NCBI GenBank assembly: GCA_001950395.1
Contig: BDLO01000001.1
Coordinates: forward strand, 967,979-1,031,978
From: Coriobacteriaceae bacterium EMTCatB1
Lineage (GTDB): Bacteria > Actinomycetota > Coriobacteriia > Anaerosomatales > Anaerosomataceae
Length of the DNA stretch: 64,000 nt
Direction of reading: 5' to 3'
In this document: positions 25,426 through 33,467 of the stretch, piece by piece
How the letters are laid out: each line of letters begins with the position of its first letter
Position numbering within the stretch: position 1 is the stretch's first letter
The notes under the pieces: model-generated
Told to the model about the DNA's origin: nothing
Seen by the model: only the letters and a program-made list of their open reading frames with translations
The model's database searches: none
Made by a program: the position numbers and the translations under genes

Positions 25426-26758
25426 CGCCCTTGCCGCCGCGCTCCGTAGCCAGCGCGTGAAGCGCGCCGATCAGGCCGTCCAGATCGTCGTCACCCACTG
25501 GCTCAGGGACGTTGTCCGCGAGCACGGTCCTCACGCCCATTTCCTCGCCGAGCGCAGCCACCACGTCGATGGCTGCGGCCTTGAGCTCGGTCACGTACAC
25601 GTCGACCTTCCCCGCCACCGCGGCGATGGCGTCACGGAGCTTCGCTCGGTTGGAGAGGTCCGGACTCGTCGCGACCACCTCGCATCCGTATGCTGCCTCG
25701 AGGTGCCGCCCGAGGCGCTCGAGGAGCGCTTCGGGCGCGGTGGACGCGAAGAACACCCGCGCGCCTTCGATCGGCTCGAGCGGCCGGGGCCGGAAGACCG
25801 TGCGGACGACGGGCACACCCGGGCGGATCCGCTCGATCGCGGCGACGAGCGCCTCGACCTGAGCGGCCGACGCGACGGGTTCTTCGGCTCCCGCGACGAC
25901 GACGCCGTCAGCTCGGGCGAGGCGGAACGGCCCGAAGTAGCCTTCGACATAGCGCACGCCCTGGCCCGCCCCGACCACCAGGAGCGTCGCATCGGCTGCC
26001 ACCGGCGGGATCGCGGCGCCCGATCCCTCGAGCACGACGAGGTCCTTGCCGAGCGTGTCAGCGAGCCGAGCGCCTTCTGCGACGTTGCTGAAAAACGTCT
26101 CGCCCGCGAGCCCGCCGCCGCACCGGCGGCAGCCGACCGTCGTCACGCGGCTCATCATCGCGTCCTCGTAGTTGTCTGACGCCGCGTGCTTGCCTTGCTT
26201 CGCCAGTTGCAGGAGATCGGCCGTGGTGAGCTCGACCTCGTCGCCCCGGATGAGCTCGGGGGCCGCTGGACCCCCTCTCCCCATCGCGACCACGACGACG
26301 TCGACACCGCGCTCCTTCAACCATCGGGCGACGTGCGCCGACACCGCGGTCTTGCCCACGCGCTTGCCCGTCCCGATGATGGCCAGAGCGGGCGTGCGCA
26401 AGTCGAGCTTCGCGCGCGGCGGCGAGAAGGTGAAGTCTGCGCCCCGGTACTCGACGCCATGAGCGAGCGCGATCGACGCGAGCCGGAAACGGTCGTCTGC
26501 GGATAGGACCGGCTCGTCGGACAGGTCGACGACAGCGTGCGGACGATAGCGCGCGATCGCCTCAGACAACGCCTCCGCCGCGGTCGCACCGCGGATGACC
26601 GGCACCCCGTAGACCTCATCGTTGCCTGAGTCCACCTTCTCGGTGCCTCCGACGAACGCTGCAGTCACGACGTCGAACTCGGACGAGAGCGCTGCGAGCG
26701 CGGAACGGACCACAGGCGGGTAGTGCTCGCCGTCTATGAGAGCCACGACGGTGCTCAC
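25418..26758 (-). CDS. Cyclic 2,3-diphosphoglycerate synthetase
   Basis: Closes 2,3-diphosphoglycerate to cyclic 2,3-diphosphoglycerate using ATP, forming an intramolecular phosphoanhydride. The 446-residue protein begins STVVALIDGEHYPPVV, typical of the family, and has a P-loop IGTGKRVGKTAVSAHVARW near residue 128. A cysteine pair VGCRRCGGGLAGETF and the C-terminal nucleotide-handling domain also match. The family is best known from hyperthermophilic methanogens, where the product acts as a thermoprotectant and phosphate store. GTG start at 26758, one base after the stop of the metallophosphoesterase gene. Confidence 0.9.
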   Translation of the reverse strand: MSTVVALIDGEHYPPVVRSALAALSSEFDVVTAAFVGGTEKVDSGNDEVYGVPVIRGATAAEALSEAIARYRPHAVVDLSDEPVLSADDRFRLASIALAHGVEYRGADFTFSPPRAKLDLRTPALAIIGTGKRVGKTAVSAHVARWLKERGVDVVVVAMGRGGPAAPELIRGDEVELTTADLLQLAKQGKHAASDNYEDAMMSRVTTVGCRRCGGGLAGETFFSNVAEGARLADTLGKDLVVLEGSGAAIPPVAADATLLVVGAGQGVRYVEGYFGPFRLARADGVVVAGAEEPVASAAQVEALVAAIERIRPGVPVVRTVFRPRPLEPIEGARVFFASTAPEALLERLGRHLEAAYGCEVVATSPDLSNRAKLRDAIAAVAGKVDVYVTELKAAAIDVVAALGEEMGVRTVLADNVPEPVGDDDLDGLIGALHALATERGGKGGA

Positions 26759-26759
26759 G

Positions 26760-27557
26760 TCACGCCTCCTCGCTCGTCATCGCCAGCGACGATCGCGGCA
26801 CCTGCACCGTGCGGCTCGCGCGTGGGAAGTCGGCTACGATCTCAGGCGGGTCGAACGGGCGCTTCAGAACAATCTTCACGCGGTCTTCGTGTATCTCGAC
26901 GATGTTGTAGCAGGCCTTTGCCTTTCCGCGCAGCCGGTACGTGCAGGCCGTGCCGGCGTTCACGACCACCATCTGCTCCAAGCGCCACACGTTCGGGACG
27001 TGCTTGTGGCCGCACAGCACCATGTCGCAGCCGCAGTTGGTGAGCACCCGGAGCAGGTCGCCCGCATCGTGCACGATGTTGCGCTCCCGGCCAGTGCCTG
27101 GTACCGGCAGCAGGTGGTGGTGCAACGCGGCGATCTTGAAGTCGTCCGGCTCCGAGAACCGCTCTTCGATCCAGCGGTACCGCTCACGGCCCACCCGTCC
27201 GGTGTCCAGGTCCGGCTCAGACGAGTCGAGTCCCACGATCCGCACGCCGTCGAAGGCGATCTCGTTGGAGCGAGCACCGAACAGCTCCTCGAAGTGCATG
27301 TCGCCCACGTTGCGTGCGTCGTGGTTGCCGGGCAAGACCATCATCCGCGACACGCGGATCCGGGACAGCAGCCGCTTGGCGGCCCTGAATTCTTGCCGGA
27401 ATCCCATGTCCGTCAGGTCGCCTGTGACGACCACCGCATCAGGGGACAGCTCGTTGATCTCGTCCACGACGCGTGTCGCCAGGCTCGGGATGTGGTACTG
27501 CGACCCGAGGTGCAAGTCGGAAATCTGGACGACGACGATGGGGAAGCGGTCGCTCAC
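26760..27557 (-). CDS. Calcineurin-like metallophosphoesterase
   Basis: A two-metal phosphoesterase of 265 residues. All family motifs are present: DLH (QISDLHLGS), GD (VTGDLTD), GNH (LPGNHDARN), the metal-binding HH (ALHHHLLPV) and GHxH (LCGHKHVP). It resembles class III cyclic-nucleotide phosphodiesterases and related enzymes that cut phosphodiesters. The GTG at 27557 after GGGAGGTCCCC is preferred over a start at 27665, which would add 36 residues of low family likeness. First gene of a coupled operon whose next two genes make cyclic 2,3-diphosphoglycerate, so hydrolysis of that product is a reasonable but untested role. Confidence 0.88.
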   Translation of the reverse strand: MSDRFPIVVVQISDLHLGSQYHIPSLATRVVDEINELSPDAVVVTGDLTDMGFRQEFRAAKRLLSRIRVSRMMVLPGNHDARNVGDMHFEELFGARSNEIAFDGVRIVGLDSSEPDLDTGRVGRERYRWIEERFSEPDDFKIAALHHHLLPVPGTGRERNIVHDAGDLLRVLTNCGCDMVLCGHKHVPNVWRLEQMVVVNAGTACTYRLRGKAKACYNIVEIHEDRVKIVLKRPFDPPEIVADFPRASRTVQVPRSSLAMTSEEA

Positions 27558-27615
27558 GGGGACCTCCCGTAGAGATGCGAGGTTCGGACGACGATCGAAC
27601 CCGGGATGTGGCTCT

Positions 27616-27646
27616 ATTGTTCCCAGAACCGGCGGGCTGCCGTCAA
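27616..27646 (-). promoter_or_regulatory. Candidate promoter for the metallophosphoesterase-cDPG-rho operon
   Basis: TTGACG (27646-27641), a 19-base spacer and AACAAT (27621-27616) on the minus strand, about 60 bases before the start at 27557. The -35 is good but the spacing is long. It overlaps the stop of the Wzz-like gene. The remainder of the 85-base gap shows no terminator. Confidence 0.35.
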
Positions 27647-28437
27647 GAGCGCTGCTCGGCGTCATCGCTTGGCGCGCGCGTCGGACTCGCCGACAGGACC
27701 TCCCGCAATGCCGCCAGCACCAGACCGAGCACGAGTCCCAGCACCGCAGCGGTCGCCACAGACGAGCCTCGCCGCCGCGCAGGAGCCACGTCTTCGGTGG
27801 CCACGTTGCCGTTGTAGTAGTAGGTGGAGCGCATCTGCCGCAAGGCCAGCTTGTCCTCGTAGAGCTTCATGCGCATCTGCCACTGCGTCGCCACGATGTC
27901 GAGCGACAGCTCGGCAGAGCGCCGACCGGACGTCTGGTTGTCGATCTTACGGACGGCCGTCAGGCTCTTCTCCGTGTCCTCGATGCGCCCCTCGAGCGCG
28001 CGTATCTCCGCTCCGCCCATCTCGATGGCGCGCTCCGCAAGGACTTTCGCGGCGACCGCCGCCACCCCCGCTGCCTCGCTCTCGTCCCGAGAACGGAACC
28101 TCACCACCAGCCGGCTTTGCGGGTCATCAAGCGTGTACGTGGACAAACCTGCCGACAACGTCTCCGTCGACACGCCCGATTCCTCGGCGATCCGCGCAAG
28201 CACGCCGTCTTTCTGGACCTCCTGCATCACGTGGTCTGGTCTCGGCAGGTCGGGATACTTCTGCAGGAAGCTCGAATCGATCGCGATGACTGCGCGGGCC
28301 TCGTACAGCGGCTCGCCTGGCCTGCTCGAAAGCGCCAGCGCCAAAGTCGCGGCCAGCGCAACGACCAGAAGCGGGATCCACCACTCCCGTCTCACGACCG
28401 CGTCCCAAGAGCGCGGCTCAGGCTGTCTCGGTGCCAT
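27643..28437 (-). CDS. Wzz-like polysaccharide chain-length/copolymerase protein
   Basis: A 264-residue inner-membrane protein with a hydrophobic helix near the start (REWWIPLLVVALAATLALAL, about 16-35) and one near the end (VATAAVLGLVLGLVLAALRE). Between them is an extracytoplasmic region with coiled-coil parts (AEIRALEGRIEDTEKSLTAV). This layout is that of Wzz/co-polymerase proteins that set glycan chain length. No Walker kinase domain is attached. The ATG at 28437 overlaps the end of the O-antigen-ligase-like gene by 20 bases. Family match is by architecture more than by strong motifs. Confidence 0.7.
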   Translation of the reverse strand: MAPRQPEPRSWDAVVRREWWIPLLVVALAATLALALSSRPGEPLYEARAVIAIDSSFLQKYPDLPRPDHVMQEVQKDGVLARIAEESGVSTETLSAGLSTYTLDDPQSRLVVRFRSRDESEAAGVAAVAAKVLAERAIEMGGAEIRALEGRIEDTEKSLTAVRKIDNQTSGRRSAELSLDIVATQWQMRMKLYEDKLALRQMRSTYYYNGNVATEDVAPARRRGSSVATAAVLGLVLGLVLAALREVLSASPTRAPSDDAEQRS

Positions 28438-29806
28438 CGGACGCTCGCTTCCGGTAGCTCGCGGCTGCAGCGAACAAGCCGAGGTAGATCCAGAGGTACT
28501 CGAAGTACAGATAGTACTGGAACAACGACTCAGCGACCAGGACGAGCGCGGCGCCGGCGGCAGCGGCCGCAAGCGGATCCCATCCCCCGTGCGCCATGCG
28601 CCGCCACAGGAGAATCGCCACCCCCAGACTGGCCACGAGCGCGAGCAGCCCCGCCACGCCGGTCTCTGCGATGAAGGACAGGGGGACCTGATGCGGGTGA
28701 GTGATGCGCGGCAAAGCGCCAGGCAACCGGTACTCGGGGTACACGGCATCGTGCTGCCCGAGGCCCACGCCCGCCGGCGCGTGCTCGATGAACATGCGCA
28801 CGTCCGAGATCGCCATGAGGTACCTGGTGGAAAGCGACGTCGCACGCTGCGGCTGGAGGAGCTGCGCCACGCGGCCGTAGACGCTCTGCGGGACGACAGG
28901 CAGCGCGGCGAGCACGACGACGACCAGGGCCGTCGCGAGCGCAGTTCGCCGCTGGCGGGGCGCCGTCGCGACCACGAACAGCGCACCGAGCGCGAGCCCG
29001 ACGAGCGCCGAACGGGAGGCCGTGACCAGCACGCCTCCCACGCAGACGACCGCGCAGGCAAGCCACGGGGCAGCCTCGCCGAGCCGGCGCGCGTGCGTGG
29101 CAAGCACGCCTGCCGAGACTGCGCACGCCGACAGCCACCCGCCGAGGAAGTTCGGGTCGCGGAAGAAGGCCGCGGGACGGACGATCTCGCGAAACGCGCT
29201 CAGCCCCTGCACCGCAGCACGGCCTATCTCGGCCTGAGGGAACAGCAGCTGGACGACGGCTACGCCCGTCATCACGCACCCAGTCCCGACGAGCACGGCG
29301 TGGATCGCACGCGCCCTGTGCGGCGCCGAAGCGACGTCTGCGACCATCATCGCGATCGCCCACATCAGCACCAGCCGCACGCTCGCTGCCACCGTCGCTG
29401 CTGGATCAGGCGAGCCCGCAGCCGAGATGAGCCCAGCGAGAGGCAGCGCTCCGAGCGCGGTCATGAGCGGGGCAGCTCCTGGCGGCAGCGCGACGCCTCG
29501 GCGAAGACCGCGGATCGCCCAGCCAGCAAGCGTGCCGGCAAGCGCCGCGTGCCCCGCGGTGAGCGCGACGCCCACGGGACCGATCGTCGCGGCATCGAAC
29601 AGCGGCAGCACGCAGAGCCACGCGAGCAGCCCCGCGACGGGCGACGCGATGCCGATGGCGAACAGCGCGACTCCAGCGATCCCTGCGGTCGCCGCTGCGT
29701 CAGCCGACCACTGAGGACCGTACACCGCCGCCACGGACGCGGCGCACGCGCACAGCAGCGCGAGCACGAAGAAGCCGAGCCGGCCTTGCAGCAGACGTTC
29801 GGCCAC
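28418..29806 (-). CDS. O-antigen ligase / polymerase-like membrane protein (Wzy_C family)
   Basis: A 462-residue protein with about eleven to twelve membrane helices. A large loop near residue 370 carries the family pattern ITHPHQVPLSFIAETGVAGLL. This is like the H...E-G-GLLG motif of O-antigen ligase and polymerase proteins, which join lipid-linked glycans. The start is GTG at 29806, after GAGGAGGTCGAG, and the open frame upstream of it is the shadow of thrB. It follows thrB by 10 bases and precedes the Wzz-like gene, so a pair of envelope glycan genes rides behind the threonine operon. Confidence 0.8.
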   Translation of the reverse strand: MAERLLQGRLGFFVLALLCACAASVAAVYGPQWSADAAATAGIAGVALFAIGIASPVAGLLAWLCVLPLFDAATIGPVGVALTAGHAALAGTLAGWAIRGLRRGVALPPGAAPLMTALGALPLAGLISAAGSPDPAATVAASVRLVLMWAIAMMVADVASAPHRARAIHAVLVGTGCVMTGVAVVQLLFPQAEIGRAAVQGLSAFREIVRPAAFFRDPNFLGGWLSACAVSAGVLATHARRLGEAAPWLACAVVCVGGVLVTASRSALVGLALGALFVVATAPRQRRTALATALVVVVLAALPVVPQSVYGRVAQLLQPQRATSLSTRYLMAISDVRMFIEHAPAGVGLGQHDAVYPEYRLPGALPRITHPHQVPLSFIAETGVAGLLALVASLGVAILLWRRMAHGGWDPLAAAAAGAALVLVAESLFQYYLYFEYLWIYLGLFAAAASYRKRASDGTETA

Positions 29807-29816
29807 CTCGACCTCC

Positions 29817-30737
29817 TCAGCTCGTGACGTCGAGGTACGCCCCTCGGCAGTCGACGCCGACCACGAGCGCCTTGCGACCGACCGGCAGCCGAAGGCGCGC
29901 CGATGCGTCGTGCGCTCGCTCGAGCGCCTCGAGATCAGATACTCCGACGAAGATGCCGAGCATCGTTGGGCCCGCGCCGGACAGCACAGCGGCGTCTGCG
30001 CCGGCTTCGAGCAGAGCTTGACGCGTGTCCTCCGCGTCGGGGATGAGCTCCGCACGGTACCGTTCGTGCAAGAAGTCCGAAGCGCCGGCCCGCACCAGGT
30101 CTCTCCGGCAGCCCGCGATGCCCAGCGCGAAGAGCGCGGCACGACCCGCGTTGGCCGCGGCGTCGGCGTGTGGGACCGTCTCCGGCAGCGCGCGACGGGC
30201 GTCAGCAGTGGCAAGCTCGCGATCGCTGAGCGCCGCCACAACGGCGATCCCGCCACCTGGCTCGAAGCGCTCCGCCTCGATGCCGTCGTCCTCACGGCGC
30301 ACGATCACGAAGCCGCCGAGCAACGCTGCGGCGACGTTGTCCGCGTGGCCTTCGATCCCCGCGGCGAGATCGAGCAGCTCTCTCCGAGACATCCCAGCAC
30401 CTGATAGCGCGCTCGCAAGAAGCAGCCCTCCGACGATGGCGGCCGCCGACGAGCCGAGCCCCCTGCCGACCGGGATGCGGTTCTCACAGCGGATGCGAGC
30501 GGCGCTCTTGACGCCCGCGGCTTCGAACGCCCGCTTCGCCGCGACGACGACGAGGTTGCCCTCGTCGCGCGCAAGCGTGTCCTCGCCCTCGCCGACGACC
30601 TCCACCGACCACTCGTCCGCCGCCTCGGCCTCGAAACGATCGCGCGCGTCGAGCGCGAGACCGAACGCGTCGAAGCCCGGCCCGAGGTTCGCAGAGGTCG
30701 CAGGGACGCTGACCGTCGCTTTCGCTGGTGCGCTCAC
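29817..30737 (-). CDS. thrB: Homoserine kinase
   Basis: GHMP-family kinase that phosphorylates homoserine on the way to threonine. The 306-residue protein begins with VPATSANLGPGFDAFGLAL, has the ATP-binding P-loop-like motif IPVGRGLGSSAAA near residue 90, and the third motif SGAGPTMLGIF near residue 260. The GTG start overlaps the hom stop by 4 bases (GTGA). thrC is not in the window. Confidence 0.96.
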   Translation of the reverse strand: MSAPAKATVSVPATSANLGPGFDAFGLALDARDRFEAEAADEWSVEVVGEGEDTLARDEGNLVVVAAKRAFEAAGVKSAARIRCENRIPVGRGLGSSAAAIVGGLLLASALSGAGMSRRELLDLAAGIEGHADNVAAALLGGFVIVRREDDGIEAERFEPGGGIAVVAALSDRELATADARRALPETVPHADAAANAGRAALFALGIAGCRRDLVRAGASDFLHERYRAELIPDAEDTRQALLEAGADAAVLSGAGPTMLGIFVGVSDLEALERAHDASARLRLPVGRKALVVGVDCRGAYLDVTS

Positions 30738-32023
30738 AACCGCTCCACGCGGATGACGCTTGCGATCTCGGCCACCTTCTCCAGATCCGCTATCTCGTCG
30801 AGCGCAGCACGCAGGGCGCGCTCGGAAGCCTCATGCGTGAGCCAGACGATCTCCGCCAGCGCATCGCCCACGGAACGCTTCTGGATCACCGATGCGAGCG
30901 ACGCGCCGTGAGCGCCGAACACGGCAGCGACCGACGCCAGCACGCCGGGCTCGTCGTACACGTGCAGCCGCACGTAGTAGCCCGTGACCAAATCGCCGAT
31001 GTCGCGCACCGGCAGGTCCTCGGAGCACGTGCAGCCGACGAGCGCCACGCAGCCGGTCTGCATGTGCCGAGCCACCTCGATCACGTCGCCGACGACTGCG
31101 GAGGCTGCGGGAAGCGATCCAGCGCCCTCGCCGAAGAACATCGTCTCGCCGACCGCGTCGCCGACGACGTAGATCGCGTTGTAGACGCCGGAGACCTTCG
31201 CGAGCGGATGGTCGGCGCGGATCATCGCGGGGTGCACGCGCACGTCGATGCCCGTGGGCGTCCGCCGCGCCACCGCGAGCAGCTTGATCGCGTAGCCCAT
31301 CTCCGCCGCGTACTCGATGTCCACCGGCTCGATGGCACGGATGCCTTCCGCGGGAACCTGATCGAAGGTCACGCGCGAGTTGAACGCGATGGAGGCGAGT
31401 ATCGCGATCTTGGCAGCCGCGTCCAAGCCATCGACGTCCGCCGTGGGGTCGGCTTCGGCGTAGCCGCGCTCCTGCGCTTCGGCCAGGGCGTGCGCGTAGT
31501 CGAGCCCGTCTTCGGCCATGCGGGTGAGGATGAAGTTGGTGGTGCCGTTCACGATGCCGTACACGGCCTCGACCTCATTGCTCACGAGCGAGCGTTTGAG
31601 CGGCAAGATGATGGGGATCCCGCCGCCGACGGCCGCCTCGAACATGATGTCGACGCCGGCCTGCTCGGCGGCCTCCATGACCTCCTGTCCGTGCGCGGCC
31701 ATGAGCGCTTTGTTGGCGGTGACGACGCTCTTGCCGGCTTTGAGCGCCGAGAGCACGACTTCGCGCGCCGCACCCGTGCCGCCGATGAGCTCGATGACGA
31801 TGTCGAGCGTCGGGTCGGCCACGAGATCGGCGGCTTCCGTGGTGCACGCTTCCGGCGGAAGCCCGAGCTCTGCGAAGCGTTCGGGGTTGCGGTCCGCGAA
31901 GCGTGCGAGCTCGACGTCCACGCCAGCGCGCTTCACGAAGTCGGCGCGGTGGCGTCGGAAGATCTCGACGACGCCGCTGCCGACTGTGCCCAGACCGACG
32001 AGTCCCACGCGGATGGTGCGCAT
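30734..32023 (-). CDS. hom: Homoserine dehydrogenase with ACT domain
   Basis: Reduces aspartate semialdehyde to homoserine. The 429-residue protein has a Rossmann motif GLGTVGSGVVEIF, the catalytic region GVNGTTN-like YGIVNGTTNFILTRM, and a C-terminal ACT domain (about 345-425, RLHVYDEPGVLASVAAVFG) for feedback by threonine. The ATG at 32023 follows GGAGGGACGC. It leads a hom-thrB unit, 69 bases after lysA. Confidence 0.96.
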   Translation of the reverse strand: MRTIRVGLVGLGTVGSGVVEIFRRHRADFVKRAGVDVELARFADRNPERFAELGLPPEACTTEAADLVADPTLDIVIELIGGTGAAREVVLSALKAGKSVVTANKALMAAHGQEVMEAAEQAGVDIMFEAAVGGGIPIILPLKRSLVSNEVEAVYGIVNGTTNFILTRMAEDGLDYAHALAEAQERGYAEADPTADVDGLDAAAKIAILASIAFNSRVTFDQVPAEGIRAIEPVDIEYAAEMGYAIKLLAVARRTPTGIDVRVHPAMIRADHPLAKVSGVYNAIYVVGDAVGETMFFGEGAGSLPAASAVVGDVIEVARHMQTGCVALVGCTCSEDLPVRDIGDLVTGYYVRLHVYDEPGVLASVAAVFGAHGASLASVIQKRSVGDALAEIVWLTHEASERALRAALDEIADLEKVAEIASVIRVERL

Positions 32024-32057
32024 GCGTCCCTCCAGACGACGAAGCTTCCTCGCGGGT

Positions 32058-32063
32058 ATTGTA
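32058..32063 (-). promoter_or_regulatory. Candidate -10 box (TACAAT) for hom-thrB
   Basis: TACAAT on the minus strand lies about 35 bases before the hom start codon in the lysA-hom gap. The -35 position (ACGGCT) is poor, so this is a weak call. Confidence 0.35.
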
Positions 32064-32092
32064 GCGGAGCAAAGCGCCGCAGCCGTCGACGC

Positions 32093-33457
32093 TCAGCCCA
32101 AGTCTGTCGCCATGAGGTCGTCGTACGTTTCGCGCCGCACCGACCAGCGCCAGGAGCCATCCTTCACGAAGACGATGCCGGGACGGACCTGCTTGTTGTA
32201 GTTGCTCGACATCGAGTAGCAGTACGCGCCGGTGGCGCACACGCACACGACGTCGCCGACCTCAGGCTCCTGCAGCGGCGCATCGCGCACGACCACGTCT
32301 CCGCTCTCGCAGTGCTTGCCGGCGATCGTCACCACCACGGAGCGCGGCTCGTCGGCTTTGTTGGCGATGAGCGCCTCGTAGTGCGCGTCGTAGAGCGAGG
32401 TCCGGATGTTGTCGCTCATGCCGCCGTCGACGGCGACGTAGGTGCGGATGCCGGGGATCTCCTTGATGGCCCCGACGGTATACAGCGTCACGCCCGCGTT
32501 CGCGACGATGCTCCTGCCCGGCTCCACCGCCATGCGCGGGACAGGAAGCCCGTGCTTCTCGCACTCTTCCTTGATGCCGTCGACGACGACTTTCCCGAAG
32601 TCCTTGATAGACGAGGGCTCGTCCGGGACGCCGTACTTCACGCCGAGCCCGCCGCCCACGTCCAGCATGCGCACCTCGGCGCCAGTGCGGTCGCGGATCT
32701 CGCGCATGAACGCGACCATCACCTCGATCGCCTTCGCGAAGCTCTTGAGCGCGAAGATCTGGCTGCCGATGTGCATGTGCAGCCCCTCGAACTCGACGCC
32801 TGGAAGCGCGATCGCACGCTCGACGGCCTCCATCGCGAGCCCCTGGTTCAGACCGAAGCCGAACTTCGAGTCCTCAGCGCCCGTGATGATGAAGTCGTGC
32901 GTGTCCGCAGCGATGCCGGGCGTCACGCGGATGAGCACCCGCTGCTCGACGCCGCGCTCGACCGCCATGCGCGAGATGCGCTCGAGCTCGACGAAGTTAT
33001 CGACCACGATGCGGCCGACGCCGGCGTCCAGGCACTCCGCGAGCTCCTGGGGGGTCTTGTTGTTGCCGTGCACCTGCACGCGCTCCATCGGGAAGCCGGC
33101 GCGAAGCGCGTACGCGAGCTCGCCGCCCGACGCGCACAGAAGGCAGCAGCCCTCCTCCTCGATGATGCGCACCATGTGGAGCGTGAGGAACGCCTTGCCT
33201 GCGTACACCACGTCCACCTCGGGCCAGTGGTAGCGGGTCCAGCGCACGTACTCCCGAAGCTGGTGCCGGATCGTCGCCTCGTCCATCACGTACAGCGCGG
33301 TCCCTGCCTCTCGCGCGAGCTCGACGACGTCCACCCCGCCGATCCACAGGTGGCCATCACGCACCTCGGCGGTCATCGGCAGGACTTGAGCGAGATCGGC
33401 CGCGGTCCGCTGATCGGGCTCAGCAGGCGGCCTGGGTGATGCGGGTCGAGCTGACAT
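32093..33457 (-). CDS. lysA: Diaminopimelate decarboxylase
   Basis: PLP enzyme that makes lysine from meso-diaminopimelate. The 454-residue protein has the PLP lysine in VVYAGKAFLTLHM, the HIGSQI motif in LHMHIGSQIFALK, the glycine loop LDVGGGLGVKYG and the dimer-contributed active-site segment GKHCESGDVV. The ATG at 33457 follows AGGAGCCGCG, 10 bases after the argS stop. The protein has a slightly longer N-terminus than usual (about 25 residues). Confidence 0.96.
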   Translation of the reverse strand: MSARPASPRPPAEPDQRTAADLAQVLPMTAEVRDGHLWIGGVDVVELAREAGTALYVMDEATIRHQLREYVRWTRYHWPEVDVVYAGKAFLTLHMVRIIEEEGCCLLCASGGELAYALRAGFPMERVQVHGNNKTPQELAECLDAGVGRIVVDNFVELERISRMAVERGVEQRVLIRVTPGIAADTHDFIITGAEDSKFGFGLNQGLAMEAVERAIALPGVEFEGLHMHIGSQIFALKSFAKAIEVMVAFMREIRDRTGAEVRMLDVGGGLGVKYGVPDEPSSIKDFGKVVVDGIKEECEKHGLPVPRMAVEPGRSIVANAGVTLYTVGAIKEIPGIRTYVAVDGGMSDNIRTSLYDAHYEALIANKADEPRSVVVTIAGKHCESGDVVVRDAPLQEPEVGDVVCVCATGAYCYSMSSNYNKQVRPGIVFVKDGSWRWSVRRETYDDLMATDLG

Positions 33458-33467
33458 CGCGGCTCCT

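Noticed and set aside
30728-33439. A plus-strand frame of about 900 codons opposite hom and lysA
   Set aside because: Same reason: a GC-bias shadow of genes with strong family motifs on the minus strand.
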